Shown here: positions 53,153-60,342 of the stretch, piece by piece
Numbering within the stretch: position 1 is the stretch's first letter
Layout: each line of letters begins with the position of its first letter
Origin: Candidatus Poribacteria bacterium
GTDB taxonomy: Bacteria > Abyssobacteria > SURF-5
DNA: 64,000 bases
Direction: 5' to 3'
NCBI GenBank assembly: GCA_016215705.1
Contig: JACRIR010000053.1
Location: 1-64,000, forward strand
The notes under the pieces: generated by a model
What the model saw: the letters and a program-made list of their open reading frames with translations, nothing else
What the model was told of the DNA's origin: nothing
Databases searched by the model: none
Position numbers and translations under genes: made by a program

Positions 53153-54075
53153 TATTTATCAACCTCCTCGGTGGCGATATCGGCCCAGTTCTTCTTTCCA
53201 TCAGCCTTGAGATGAGGCGCGGACCAACTGACCGGATAGCCAAGGGCCTGCGTAATCCGCTTTTCGAGCTCCGAGCCTTTGAAGTTCGGCTCATCATCCC
53301 ATCGAATCTTGTGGTAGAAGTAATACTTCGTGAGAAAATGCGACATGTGCGTAAGAGGCACATACGCCATCAGGAGCGAGAAAAGGACCATTTCGAGAGC
53401 GATTGCGGAACTGACGGCCGGACCGTTGCCGAAGGTGAAAAGATTTTGGACGTAAGCTCTCGCAATCGAGAAATCGCGGTCAACCAGAACAAATGCCAGA
53501 TCGGCGACGATCAATGCCAGAAGGAAGGCGCAAAGGTTGAAGATATGCGCAGCAGAGGTATAGCCGTCAACCTCGGGATCGGTAAGCCGCCGCTGCAAGA
53601 GCGAAAGCGCGCCGAAAGTGGAGAGAATGAGGCCCGCGGCTCCGGCAAAAATCGTGAGATAGTGAATGGCCAGGCCGACTGCGCCTGCGCCGACGCCGAT
53701 ATACAGGTTAGCCATCTGCGCCGCTGCGCCCACGACCAGCAAACCGGCCCACCCTATGAGGCAGTAAAGACCGAAATGGAACGGGAACGAGCGATACCAG
53801 AGCGGCCTGTTGTTCTCCCAAAGGGCTTTGATAAATAGCATCTCGGGGATCATTCCCTTCAGCTCGCTGATTAAAGAAAACTTGCGGGGTTTGGTCCACC
53901 AATTGAGCTCCTCAAAATAAGAGCCGCCGTAGTGAGCCCGCTTACCCTCGTGAGCGACCGGGTAGAGCTCCCATCTCAGATGGACGGGCATGCTCTCTAT
54001 CTTATGGATCCGCGCCACCACAGCTACCACAAACGTGATGAAAGCCGCGTATGTGATCAGATAGGATAGTGACAT
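53152..54075 (-). CDS. Membrane cytochrome b (DsrM/HmeC, NarI-like)
   Basis: 307 residues with about five to six membrane helices (5-22, 100-122, 128-160, 176-198, 222-245). Histidines in or near helices (H100, H138, H177, H243, H246) are candidates for b-heme ligands. The closest family is the nitrate reductase gamma/DsrM-type quinol-oxidising subunit. A loop of about 70 residues between the first two helices (29-98) is longer than in NarI. It pairs with the Fe-S protein encoded next, forming a menaquinol-linked complex. The ATG at 54075 (AAAGGA upstream) is preferred over a start 14 codons earlier. Confidence 0.85.
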   Translation of the reverse strand: MSLSYLITYAAFITFVVAVVARIHKIESMPVHLRWELYPVAHEGKRAHYGGSYFEELNWWTKPRKFSLISELKGMIPEMLFIKALWENNRPLWYRSFPFHFGLYCLIGWAGLLVVGAAAQMANLYIGVGAGAVGLAIHYLTIFAGAAGLILSTFGALSLLQRRLTDPEVDGYTSAAHIFNLCAFLLALIVADLAFVLVDRDFSIARAYVQNLFTFGNGPAVSSAIALEMVLFSLLMAYVPLTHMSHFLTKYYFYHKIRWDDEPNFKGSELEKRITQALGYPVSWSAPHLKADGKKNWADIATEEVDK

Positions 54076-54470
54076 GACTTCCTTTCTCCTCCTCGAGCGA
54101 TGTCTCCATCGGAACAAGTGAATAGAATGCTCATGACGTAGTTGGATACGGACTTACGCCCTGTTGGCAATGGGGGTGCAGGACGCGCTTGCCCCTCGAA
54201 GGACTGCCCCGCTCGGGATGGGTAGTCGCATCGAGAGAAATCACCACAATCACAGCCGCACTCGGAAACGGGATATGATCTGTAAAGCCGAGGGGGTGCA
54301 GATATCGGCCCCATGCAACAAAATCGCAACAACATCCTCGTCCCTTTACGGCAGCGGACGCACGGTTCTAGCGGAGCCACACCCCGCACTTCAGAATCGC
54401 TTTGTCCCCCCATGTCTGAAATCCGGGGCACATGAATGGTGTCTCAAAATTCAAACACAGGCACTGATTT

Positions 54471-54499
54471 AGAATAGCATAAGTATCCCGAATTTGCAA
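54471..54499 (-). promoter_or_regulatory. Sigma-70-type promoter of the cytochrome/Fe-S operon
   Basis: On the minus strand TTGCAA (54494-54499) and TATTCT (54471-54476) are 17 bases apart, with a TG one base before the -10 box (extended -10). The start would be near 54464, giving a leader of about 390 nt before the ATG at 54075. Confidence 0.5.
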
Positions 54500-54524
54500 C
54501 ATCGCCCACCGGTTTCCAGTTCGC

Positions 54525-54627
54525 GGTTTACAGTTTACGGTCTACCGTTCGCAGTCTGTGTGATGCCGTTTCCTCTCCCATAATCATGAACCATGAGATG
54601 TGGGCTTTCAACCGTAGACTGTAAACC
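54525..54627. repeat. 17-base inverted repeat (one mismatch)
   Basis: GGTTTACAGTTTACGGT (54525-54541) pairs with ACCGTAGACTGTAAACC (54611-54627), 16 of 17 bases, with a 69-base loop. The octamer CCAGTTCG also occurs at 54516-54523 and 54626-54633. The right arm overlaps the sequence just downstream of the GH1 relic. Confidence 0.6.
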
Positions 54628-54638
54628 AGTTCGTCCGA

Positions 54639-54770
54639 GAACCCGTTGTTCTTGACTGTCTGCGAATACCTGTGGCCGCTTCTCTTCATGGTGCGCTTCT
54701 GCGTGCCGAAATCGACGCGCACAATCCCGAGACGTCTTCTGTAGCCGAATCTCCACTCGAAGTGGCCACT
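54639..54770 (-). pseudogene. C-terminal relic of a GH1 beta-glucosidase
   Basis: In one minus-strand frame 44 codons read SGHFEWRFGYRRRLGI then VRVDFGTQKRTMKRSGHRYS then QTVKNNGF. This is the end of a glycoside hydrolase family 1 beta-glucosidase: the substrate-binding F-E-W, RxGIV.VD, TQKR..K.SG..Y and KNNG line up one for one with family members such as Thermotoga BglA, as I recall its sequence. The other 400 or so residues, including both catalytic glutamates, are missing upstream. The frame continues past the expected end to a stop at 54528. It is a fossil, not a functional gene. Confidence 0.85.
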
Positions 54771-54825
54771 GTTCTTCTTGACCGAATTGCCTTGTTCGGA
54801 TATGATGCCACAAGAAGGGGGAAAT

Positions 54826-54846
54826 GTGAAAAGTGAAGAGTGAAAA
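54826..54846. repeat. GTGAARA tandem heptamer x3
   Basis: GTGAAAA, GTGAAGA and GTGAAAA follow each other directly. It is a short purine-rich tandem of period seven in the gene-poor interval. Confidence 0.5.
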
Positions 54847-55007
54847 GGAAAGGGCCCGCGGGGGAAATGGTTTCTTTCAACTCTTCATCCGTGTAATTCG
54901 CTCCATTCGTGATCTCCCTCTTCTTCTTTTCTTTGCGCCTCGGGTCTGCGACCCTTTGCGGTGAAACCTTTGCTGCTTGTGAGATCAATGAATAAGGAGA
55001 GTGCTCT

Positions 55008-55832
55008 ATGGATTTGCTTCTAAGAGACAAGGTGGCGTTGGTGACGGGGGCGGGGTCGGGGATCGGGCGAACGACGGCGCTTATGTTGGCAGAGGAGGGT
55101 GTGCGGATCGGCTGTGCGGATTTGTTCAAGGAGAGAGCCGAGGAAACAGTGGAGATGATTCGGGCGCGCGGAGGACCGGCGCCGGAAGAAGCGAAAGCGG
55201 CGCAGCCCCGAGGCGAAGGGCGAAAGGCGAAAGGGATAAGTGGGGAGACAACGGCAATAGCATCAGTGTGTGACGTTACGAATTATGGGCAAGTGGCGCA
55301 GGCGGTGGCTGACACCCTGGTCGCTTTCGGCCGGTTGGATATTCTGGTCAACAGCGCGGGCGTTTCGGCGGGCGGCCTGTTCATGGAAACGGAACCGGAA
55401 AGCTGGTCGCTTGAAATCGGCATCAATCTTGTGGGCACAATGAATTGCTGCCATGCTGCCGCGCCTCATATGATCACCAAAGGATACGGGAAGATCGTCA
55501 ATATCGCATCGGACGCCGGAAGAGTTGGCGAGAAACGGCTGTCCGTCTATGGAGCGTCGAAGGGCGGCGTGCTAGGTTTCACCAAGTGCCTCGCGCTCGA
55601 GTTGGCGCGCTACAAAATCAATGTCAACGTGGTCAGCCCGGGCGTGGTGAAAAGCCCGATGACTTCATTCCTGACCGAGGACCTGGAGAAAGAGTGGGCA
55701 AAGTTCTATCCGCTGCGCAGGCTCGGCGTGCCGGAAGACGTGGCAAACATGATCGTTTTCCTGTGCTCCGACCGCACAAGTTGGATGACGGGGCAGACGG
55801 TGAGCATTGATGGAGGATTCTCACGCATATGA
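55008..55832 (+). CDS. SDR-family NAD(P)-dependent dehydrogenase with insertion
   Basis: 274 residues, a classical short-chain dehydrogenase/reductase. TGAGSGIG (13-20) binds the cofactor; NSAG (115-118), S168 (IASDAG), Y181 and K185 (YGASK) form the catalytic set; SPGVVKSPM and the SIDGGF end are typical. Between RARGG and TAIASVCDVT, about residues 57-80 are extra compared with the usual 250-residue enzymes, encoded by purine-rich repetitive DNA (55176-55244). The insertion is in frame and lies in a surface loop, so activity may survive. The substrate is unknown; the nearest types are FabG- and BadH-like. GGAG precedes the ATG at 55008. It stands alone on its strand. Confidence 0.88.
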   Translation: MDLLLRDKVALVTGAGSGIGRTTALMLAEEGVRIGCADLFKERAEETVEMIRARGGPAPEEAKAAQPRGEGRKAKGISGETTAIASVCDVTNYGQVAQAVADTLVAFGRLDILVNSAGVSAGGLFMETEPESWSLEIGINLVGTMNCCHAAAPHMITKGYGKIVNIASDAGRVGEKRLSVYGASKGGVLGFTKCLALELARYKINVNVVSPGVVKSPMTSFLTEDLEKEWAKFYPLRRLGVPEDVANMIVFLCSDRTSWMTGQTVSIDGGFSRI

Positions 55833-55861
55833 GGAGGGGGAGAGGGTGAGAAGGGAAGAGT

Positions 55862-55901
55862 GGGTTTAGGGTTTAGGGTTTAGGGTTTAGGGTTTAGGGT
55901 T
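55862..55901. repeat. Tandem GGGTTTA heptamer, 5.7 copies
   Basis: Five exact copies of GGGTTTA (55862-55896) and a partial GGGTT follow each other between the SDR gene and the convergent membrane glycosyltransferase gene. The unit is identical to the plant-type telomere repeat, but here it is a short bacterial microsatellite. It encodes the last five residues and the stop codon of the glycosyltransferase gene. Confidence 0.95.
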
Positions 55902-57151
55902 GCCATTGTCTCTCCATTCCGCAGGGAGGAATGCCATATATATATGATGGCGCCAAAGTACAATAGTAGAAGTATCTCGTTCTTGTAAAAGCCCAGGGGC
56001 CAATTGCAACAGAAAAAGGATTGAAGCAGAAGAATTGCTGCTCCGAAAACGGTTTCGCCGGACGCCGCAGCCCAAAGGACGAAGATAAACGTCGGCACAA
56101 CCTCGTAAATGCCTGCTGTATAGAATTTACCGAAAGTGATAAAGGTAAATGAACAGAACGCGAGGAGGGCAAAGTATCTCTCCGGCGTTGAAATGGTAAT
56201 CTTCCTGGTCACGGTAAAGACAAAGCTAGCAACAATGCACAGCAGGATCAGCAGTTTATTTGCGTACAATTGCAGGAACTCCTCGATGCCGGGTCTTTCG
56301 CCTCCCCCAGCAAGCATTATCGCCTTATAGAGGTAGCCCATCGCAGAATTCTCTTGAATCTTGAAGAGGTCCATGTTTTTTGACAGCGACAAATAGACCC
56401 GTTCCATGCCCGACCCCCAAAGGAAGGGTGACATGATCAGCAATACGGTCAAGCCCAGAGAGAGACTCCATTTGAGCACGTCCACGTAACGCCTGCCATT
56501 GCAGAGCACGAAAAATGTAGGAATCACAAAGAGGATTGCGACCTGTTTCGTGCACATCGCGAGGCCGAAGCAGATTCCGCTCAGGATTTTGCGCTCGGGC
56601 AAGGCTAACATGCCCAGGAGACCAAAGAAGGCGACAACTCCTTCGAATTTTCCTTCCTTTACAACGGAATAGAAAAGCAGTCCGGAAAAGAGGAAAATGG
56701 CTATCAGAACAACCGCATCGCTTGTCAGTTCCTTCCCCGTGTATCTCTCAAAGACTCCGGCGACCAAGAAGGCGGCAAGGCCGGTAAGAAGAATGAAAGG
56801 CAGGATGGAAACGTTGAATAAATAAGCGTCGTCCATGTCCATCAGATCTGAAGCAAGGACGATGGGCGCCTCCAGCAGCGGGGTCAACGGCGGATAGTTG
56901 TACAGGCCGCCGGGAGCGCTTAGCATATCCACCTTTATCATTCTACTGCTATAGAAGCCGAAATCGCCACTGAGAATTGACCTGGCCATCTCGACGATTT
57001 GCCACCGGTCAAACCTGAACAATCCGGCTTGTCCCTCGTCTGCGTCGATCCAGCTTCCGAATCCCAGTATTGAATAGCTGATTCCACCGCATATGAAGAG
57101 TACGACGAGACAGCCTGCAACAAACTTCCGCGTCTTCATTTGAGATGACAC
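55880..57151 (-). CDS. GT-C-like membrane glycosyltransferase
   Basis: 423 residues with about ten membrane helices. The first periplasmic loop holds IDADEGQAGLFRFDRWQIVE, whose acidic residues fit the catalytic loop of lipid-phospho-sugar-dependent GT-C enzymes (GT39/GT83/GT87-like), and NYPPLTPLLEAP is a second typical loop. It would transfer a sugar from polyprenyl phosphate to a periplasmic acceptor. I choose GTG at 57151 because AAGAGG lies seven bases upstream; an ATG four codons in is also possible. The C-terminus TLNPKP is read from the GGGTTTA repeat, which also supplies the stop. A divergent operon with a polyprenyl-P-sugar synthase-like gene lies 330 bp away. Confidence 0.75.
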   Translation of the reverse strand: MSSQMKTRKFVAGCLVVLFICGGISYSILGFGSWIDADEGQAGLFRFDRWQIVEMARSILSGDFGFYSSRMIKVDMLSAPGGLYNYPPLTPLLEAPIVLASDLMDMDDAYLFNVSILPFILLTGLAAFLVAGVFERYTGKELTSDAVVLIAIFLFSGLLFYSVVKEGKFEGVVAFFGLLGMLALPERKILSGICFGLAMCTKQVAILFVIPTFFVLCNGRRYVDVLKWSLSLGLTVLLIMSPFLWGSGMERVYLSLSKNMDLFKIQENSAMGYLYKAIMLAGGGERPGIEEFLQLYANKLLILLCIVASFVFTVTRKITISTPERYFALLAFCSFTFITFGKFYTAGIYEVVPTFIFVLWAAASGETVFGAAILLLQSFFCCNWPLGFYKNEILLLLYFGAIIYIWHSSLRNGETMATLNPKP

Positions 57152-57324
57152 TGTTTTTTCCTCTTGGCAGCCACTTCTCTGAAAAGGACCAGAGTGCAAG
57201 GTTTAGGATTTCGGCTTTTGGGCTGAATTCGTATGTTTCCGCCACAAACAACGCGCCGCAAATGTGGCTGACTGCTCAGAATGACGTTCTTGTGGGTTAG
57301 AATCGTTCGTAAAATGCGCATCTT

Positions 57325-57352
57325 TTTATCACTAAAAGTGTTGAGTTGTCAA
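57325..57352 (-). promoter_or_regulatory. Sigma-70-type promoter of the GT-C-like gene
   Basis: On the minus strand a perfect TTGACA (57347-57352) is followed after 16 bases by GATAAA (57325-57330). The leader to the GTG at 57151 would be about 165 nt. Confidence 0.45.
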
Positions 57353-57393
57353 GGAATGCCGCTGGCAACTCGCAACCAACGACCTTCGGGTGT

Positions 57394-57422
57394 TTGATTT
57401 CATTACTATCGTATGGTAAAAT
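57394..57422 (+). promoter_or_regulatory. Sigma-70-type promoter of the second glycan operon
   Basis: TTGATT (57394-57399), a 17-base spacer and TAAAAT (57417-57422), close to TTGACA-N17-TATAAT. Transcription would begin near 57429, about 50 nt before the preferred ATG at 57482. Confidence 0.5.
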
Positions 57423-57481
57423 GGCAACTCATACAAAGTCAAGGATTTAAGAAGCAAGCGGGGCTTGGCGGCGTCCAAGGA

Positions 57482-58240
57482 ATGGAAAAGTTCGAGGGCA
57501 AGCTTACTGTTTTGATGCCTGCCTATCAGGAAGGGGCGGGCATTTATGATAATATAGGGGAAACGCTCGAGATACTCAGTGAGAGCAATCGAGATTTCGA
57601 GATAATTGTAATAGACGATGGGAGTTCCGACAACACATACGAAGAGGCCGTTCGGTTCGCGGGAGAGGACCCCCGGATAAGAATTATCCGAAACAGAACA
57701 AACATCGGGAAAGGGAGCGCTCTGCGGGAGGGATTCGGTAAGAGCGCCGGCGACCTGGTGGTCTTCATTGACGCCGACCTTGACTTGCATCCGCGCCAGT
57801 TGCAGGTCTTCTTCGAGTTCATGCGTCGGGAGGACGCGGACGTAGTGATCGGCTCGAAGCGGCATCCGCAATCCAGGCTCTATTACCCGTTCCATCGGAA
57901 AATAGTTAGCGCGGTATACTTCTTTCTCGTCAAGTTGATGTTTCGTTTGCCCATTCACGACACGCAGACGGGGCTCAAGTTGTTCAAACGCCAAGTTCTC
58001 GAAACGGTGTTTCCGCAGATGCTGGTCAAAAAATTCGCATTTGACCTCGAGTTGCTTGTTCTCGCGCACAGACACGGATTCAGGATTGCCGAGGCGCCCG
58101 TTGTAGTGGATTATCGCCCCAATATCGGCCGGAAGATCAAGCGGTGGGTTCGCCCGGGAGACATTTATACAACGTGGTGGGACACAATGGCAATCTTCTA
58201 CAGACTCTATATTCTGAGACACTATGAGAAGAACCGATAA
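57482..58240 (+). CDS. GT2 glycosyltransferase, polyprenyl-phosphate sugar synthase-like
   Basis: 252 residues of the DPM1/GT2 type. LMPAYQEGAGIYDNI, VIDDGSSDNT and the metal-binding DXD in VFIDADLDLHPRQL are present, followed by DTQTGLKLFKRQV, which is typical of the polyprenyl-phosphate mannose/glucose synthase branch. It would make a lipid-phospho-sugar donor for GT-C enzymes, one of which is encoded divergently. The reading frame begins 23 codons earlier within the predicted promoter; I take the ATG at 57482, although its ribosome-binding site is poor. Confidence 0.88.
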   Translation: MEKFEGKLTVLMPAYQEGAGIYDNIGETLEILSESNRDFEIIVIDDGSSDNTYEEAVRFAGEDPRIRIIRNRTNIGKGSALREGFGKSAGDLVVFIDADLDLHPRQLQVFFEFMRREDADVVIGSKRHPQSRLYYPFHRKIVSAVYFFLVKLMFRLPIHDTQTGLKLFKRQVLETVFPQMLVKKFAFDLELLVLAHRHGFRIAEAPVVVDYRPNIGRKIKRWVRPGDIYTTWWDTMAIFYRLYILRHYEKNR

Positions 58241-58261
58241 TCATAGACCAACAAAGGTATT

Positions 58262-59320
58262 ATGACAAATATCTCCTCGCATAACGAAGAAGCCGGAACC
58301 CTCGAATCCAAGCAGAATATGTTGCCGAAGATATCGGTTATCCTCGCTTTGCACACATGCAGCGCGCGGTTCCTGCGCGACTTTTCAAATATTCGCAATC
58401 TTGAGTATCCTGATTTTGAAATCCTGATAGTCGCCGACGCGCCGACTCTGAGCGAAGCCACAAATCCCCAGTTTATCGAGCTGAAGCGCCTCGAAAAGCC
58501 GGGCCTCGTAAGCATGCTATCGACAGGCAGACAACTTACCGGTCCGGGAGAGAAACGGGATATCGGGATTCAGAAGGCGAGCGGTGAAATATGCGCGTTT
58601 ATCGACGACGACGCTTATCCGAGACCGGATTGGCTCCGGAGCGCAGTCGGCTTCTTTGACAACGCACAGGTGGCGGCGGTTGGTGGCCCGGGCATCACTC
58701 CTCCGGAGGACAATCTGTTCGAGCAGGCAGGAGGCGCCGTGTATGCCTCACCGCTTGGAAGCGGGCAGACGCTTTATCGTTTCCTGCAACGCAAACCGCG
58801 CGAGGTGGAGGATTTTCCTGCATTCAATCTACTTGTGCGCACGAAAATTCTGAAACAAGTAGGCGGTTTCTCCTCCCCCTACTACGGCGGTGAAGACACA
58901 AAACTGTGTCTTGAGATTATCAAGTCGGGCAAAAAGATTCTGTACCGTCCCGAGGTTGTTGTGTTTCACCATCGCAGGCCGCTATTCTTGAGTCATCTCA
59001 GGCAGATTGCGAACGTGGGACTCCATCGGGGGTATTTTGCGAAAATGTATCCGGAGACATCGAGACGCCTGTTCTATTTCATGCCCAGTATCGTCGTAAC
59101 CGTTCTCTTCTTCGGAATCATCCTCTCGGCGTTCTCCAACGTAATGAAGGCCGTCGTTTTATTCAGCATTCTAGGCTATTTCGGCTTCGCATTCGTTTCC
59201 ATCATGCCCGCAAGTCGGCTCGACGTGGCTTTTCTCGGCGCATTGGGGATCATGGCCACTCACCTCGTATACGGATGCGCGTTCATTCGCGGGCTCACGC
59301 TCAGGCGCCTCGATAAATAA
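58262..59320 (+). CDS. GT2 glycosyltransferase with C-terminal membrane helices
   Basis: 352 residues. GT-A fold: SVILALHTCSARFLRDF, ILIVADAPT, GEICAFIDDDAYPRPDWLRS (DXD), GGVYGGED-type acceptor region YYGGEDTKLCLEI. Two or three hydrophobic helices at 275-345 (IVVTVLFFGIILSAFSNVMK) suggest membrane attachment. AAAGGT precedes the ATG. Predicted to extend a glycan on the inner membrane; sugar unknown. Confidence 0.88.
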   Translation: MTNISSHNEEAGTLESKQNMLPKISVILALHTCSARFLRDFSNIRNLEYPDFEILIVADAPTLSEATNPQFIELKRLEKPGLVSMLSTGRQLTGPGEKRDIGIQKASGEICAFIDDDAYPRPDWLRSAVGFFDNAQVAAVGGPGITPPEDNLFEQAGGAVYASPLGSGQTLYRFLQRKPREVEDFPAFNLLVRTKILKQVGGFSSPYYGGEDTKLCLEIIKSGKKILYRPEVVVFHHRRPLFLSHLRQIANVGLHRGYFAKMYPETSRRLFYFMPSIVVTVLFFGIILSAFSNVMKAVVLFSILGYFGFAFVSIMPASRLDVAFLGALGIMATHLVYGCAFIRGLTLRRLDK

Positions 59321-59331
59321 GGGGGCCCCGG

Positions 59332-60342
59332 TTGGCATCGCCCTCGGTCAGTATAATAATTCCAACCTACAATTCCGCACGCTCGCTGGGCGAATGTCTC
59401 AAGAGCATAAGAGCGCAAGATTACCCCCCGGAAAAAGTGGAAATCATTCTCGTGGACGCGGGCTCGACTGATTCGACGCTCGAAATCGCCGCCAAATTCG
59501 GTGTGAGCAGGATTCTGTCGAACTCGCTCAAGACCGGCGAGGCAGGCAAGTCGGTCGGGATCGACGCCGCCTCGGGCGAGTTCATCGGTTTCATTGACAG
59601 CGACAATATTCTCGACGGGACCGACTGGCTGAGCAAGATGGCGGCCCCCCTTGAGAATCCCGAAATCGTCTTCTCCGAAAGCTATGCTTTCGCGTACAGG
59701 CCCGCCGATTCCGCCATTGATCGTTACTGCGCGCTCATGGGGATGAACGACCCCATACACTTGTTCATCGGAAACTATGACAGACTTTGCACTCTAACCG
59801 GCAAATGGACAGGGTTGCCGGTCAAGATGACTGACCGCGGCGACTATTACGAAGTTGAATTGACAAAAGAGACCACGCCGACGATGGGCGCAAACGGTTC
59901 TCTCATCCGAAAAAGTTCCATTATGAAAACCACTTACAAACCGCACTATTTCGACATCGACGTGATTTATCAGCTTGTCGGCATGGGTAACGTTCGGGCT
60001 GCAATGGTGAAGAAAGGGATCGTGCACTTATACTGTCCCGATTTTCGAACCTTTGCGCGAAAGCAAAGACGCCGCATACATGATTTCTTGCACTATCAGC
60101 GCCTCGGAAGGCGGACTTATCCGCATCAGAGATATTTTTGGGGATATGCAAAGTTTGTCGCATCCTGTCTGCTTGTGTTTCCGCTGCTGATACAGTCGTT
60201 CCTTGGCTACGCGCGGAAGGACGACCTGGCGTGGTTCGTTCATCCTGTGCTCTGCTGGATTACGCTTGTGTCGTATGGGTGGGCGACCATCCGGTCGTTT
60301 TTTGCGACCGCCGAATTTGACAGGAGTCAATGGAAACAGTAG
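59332..60342 (+). CDS. GT2 glycosyltransferase
   Basis: 336 residues. SIIIPTYNSARSLGECL, LVDAGSTDSTLEIA, FIGFIDSDNILDGTDWL (DXD) and a C-terminal pair of hydrophobic helices (YAKFVASCLLVFPLLIQSF, WFVHPVLCWITLVSYGW). The start is TTG at 59332 with AAGGGGG upstream; no ATG is available near the family N-terminus. It lies 11 bp after the previous gene and overlaps the next by 13 bp. Confidence 0.88.
   Translation: MASPSVSIIIPTYNSARSLGECLKSIRAQDYPPEKVEIILVDAGSTDSTLEIAAKFGVSRILSNSLKTGEAGKSVGIDAASGEFIGFIDSDNILDGTDWLSKMAAPLENPEIVFSESYAFAYRPADSAIDRYCALMGMNDPIHLFIGNYDRLCTLTGKWTGLPVKMTDRGDYYEVELTKETTPTMGANGSLIRKSSIMKTTYKPHYFDIDVIYQLVGMGNVRAAMVKKGIVHLYCPDFRTFARKQRRRIHDFLHYQRLGRRTYPHQRYFWGYAKFVASCLLVFPLLIQSFLGYARKDDLAWFVHPVLCWITLVSYGWATIRSFFATAEFDRSQWKQ

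Larger units (their letters stand above)
54076..55007. other. Gene-poor interval
   Basis: About 930 bp without an intact gene. It contains the promoter and long leader of the cytochrome/Fe-S operon (54076-54499), a 17-base inverted repeat (54525-54627), a GH1 beta-glucosidase relic (54639-54770) and a tandem GTGAARA repeat (54826-54846). The rest, including pyrimidine-rich sequence at 54900-54950, looks non-coding. Confidence 0.7.
57152..57481. other. Divergent promoter region
   Basis: 330 bp between two divergently transcribed units. It contains a promoter for each direction (57325-57352 minus, 57394-57422 plus) and no gene. The open frame starting at 57413 overlaps the plus-strand promoter and is not used as a start. 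Confidence 0.6.

Noticed and set aside
54528-54722. A 64-codon minus-strand frame that could be called a small gene.
   Set aside because: Its first 28 codons are the end of the GH1 relic, and the rest reads through the inverted repeat; it starts in the middle of a beta-glucosidase domain.
55862-55901. CRISPR-like repetition or eukaryotic telomere contamination.
   Set aside because: There are no spacers, and the repeat is flanked directly by bacterial genes, one of which runs into it; it is a plain microsatellite.
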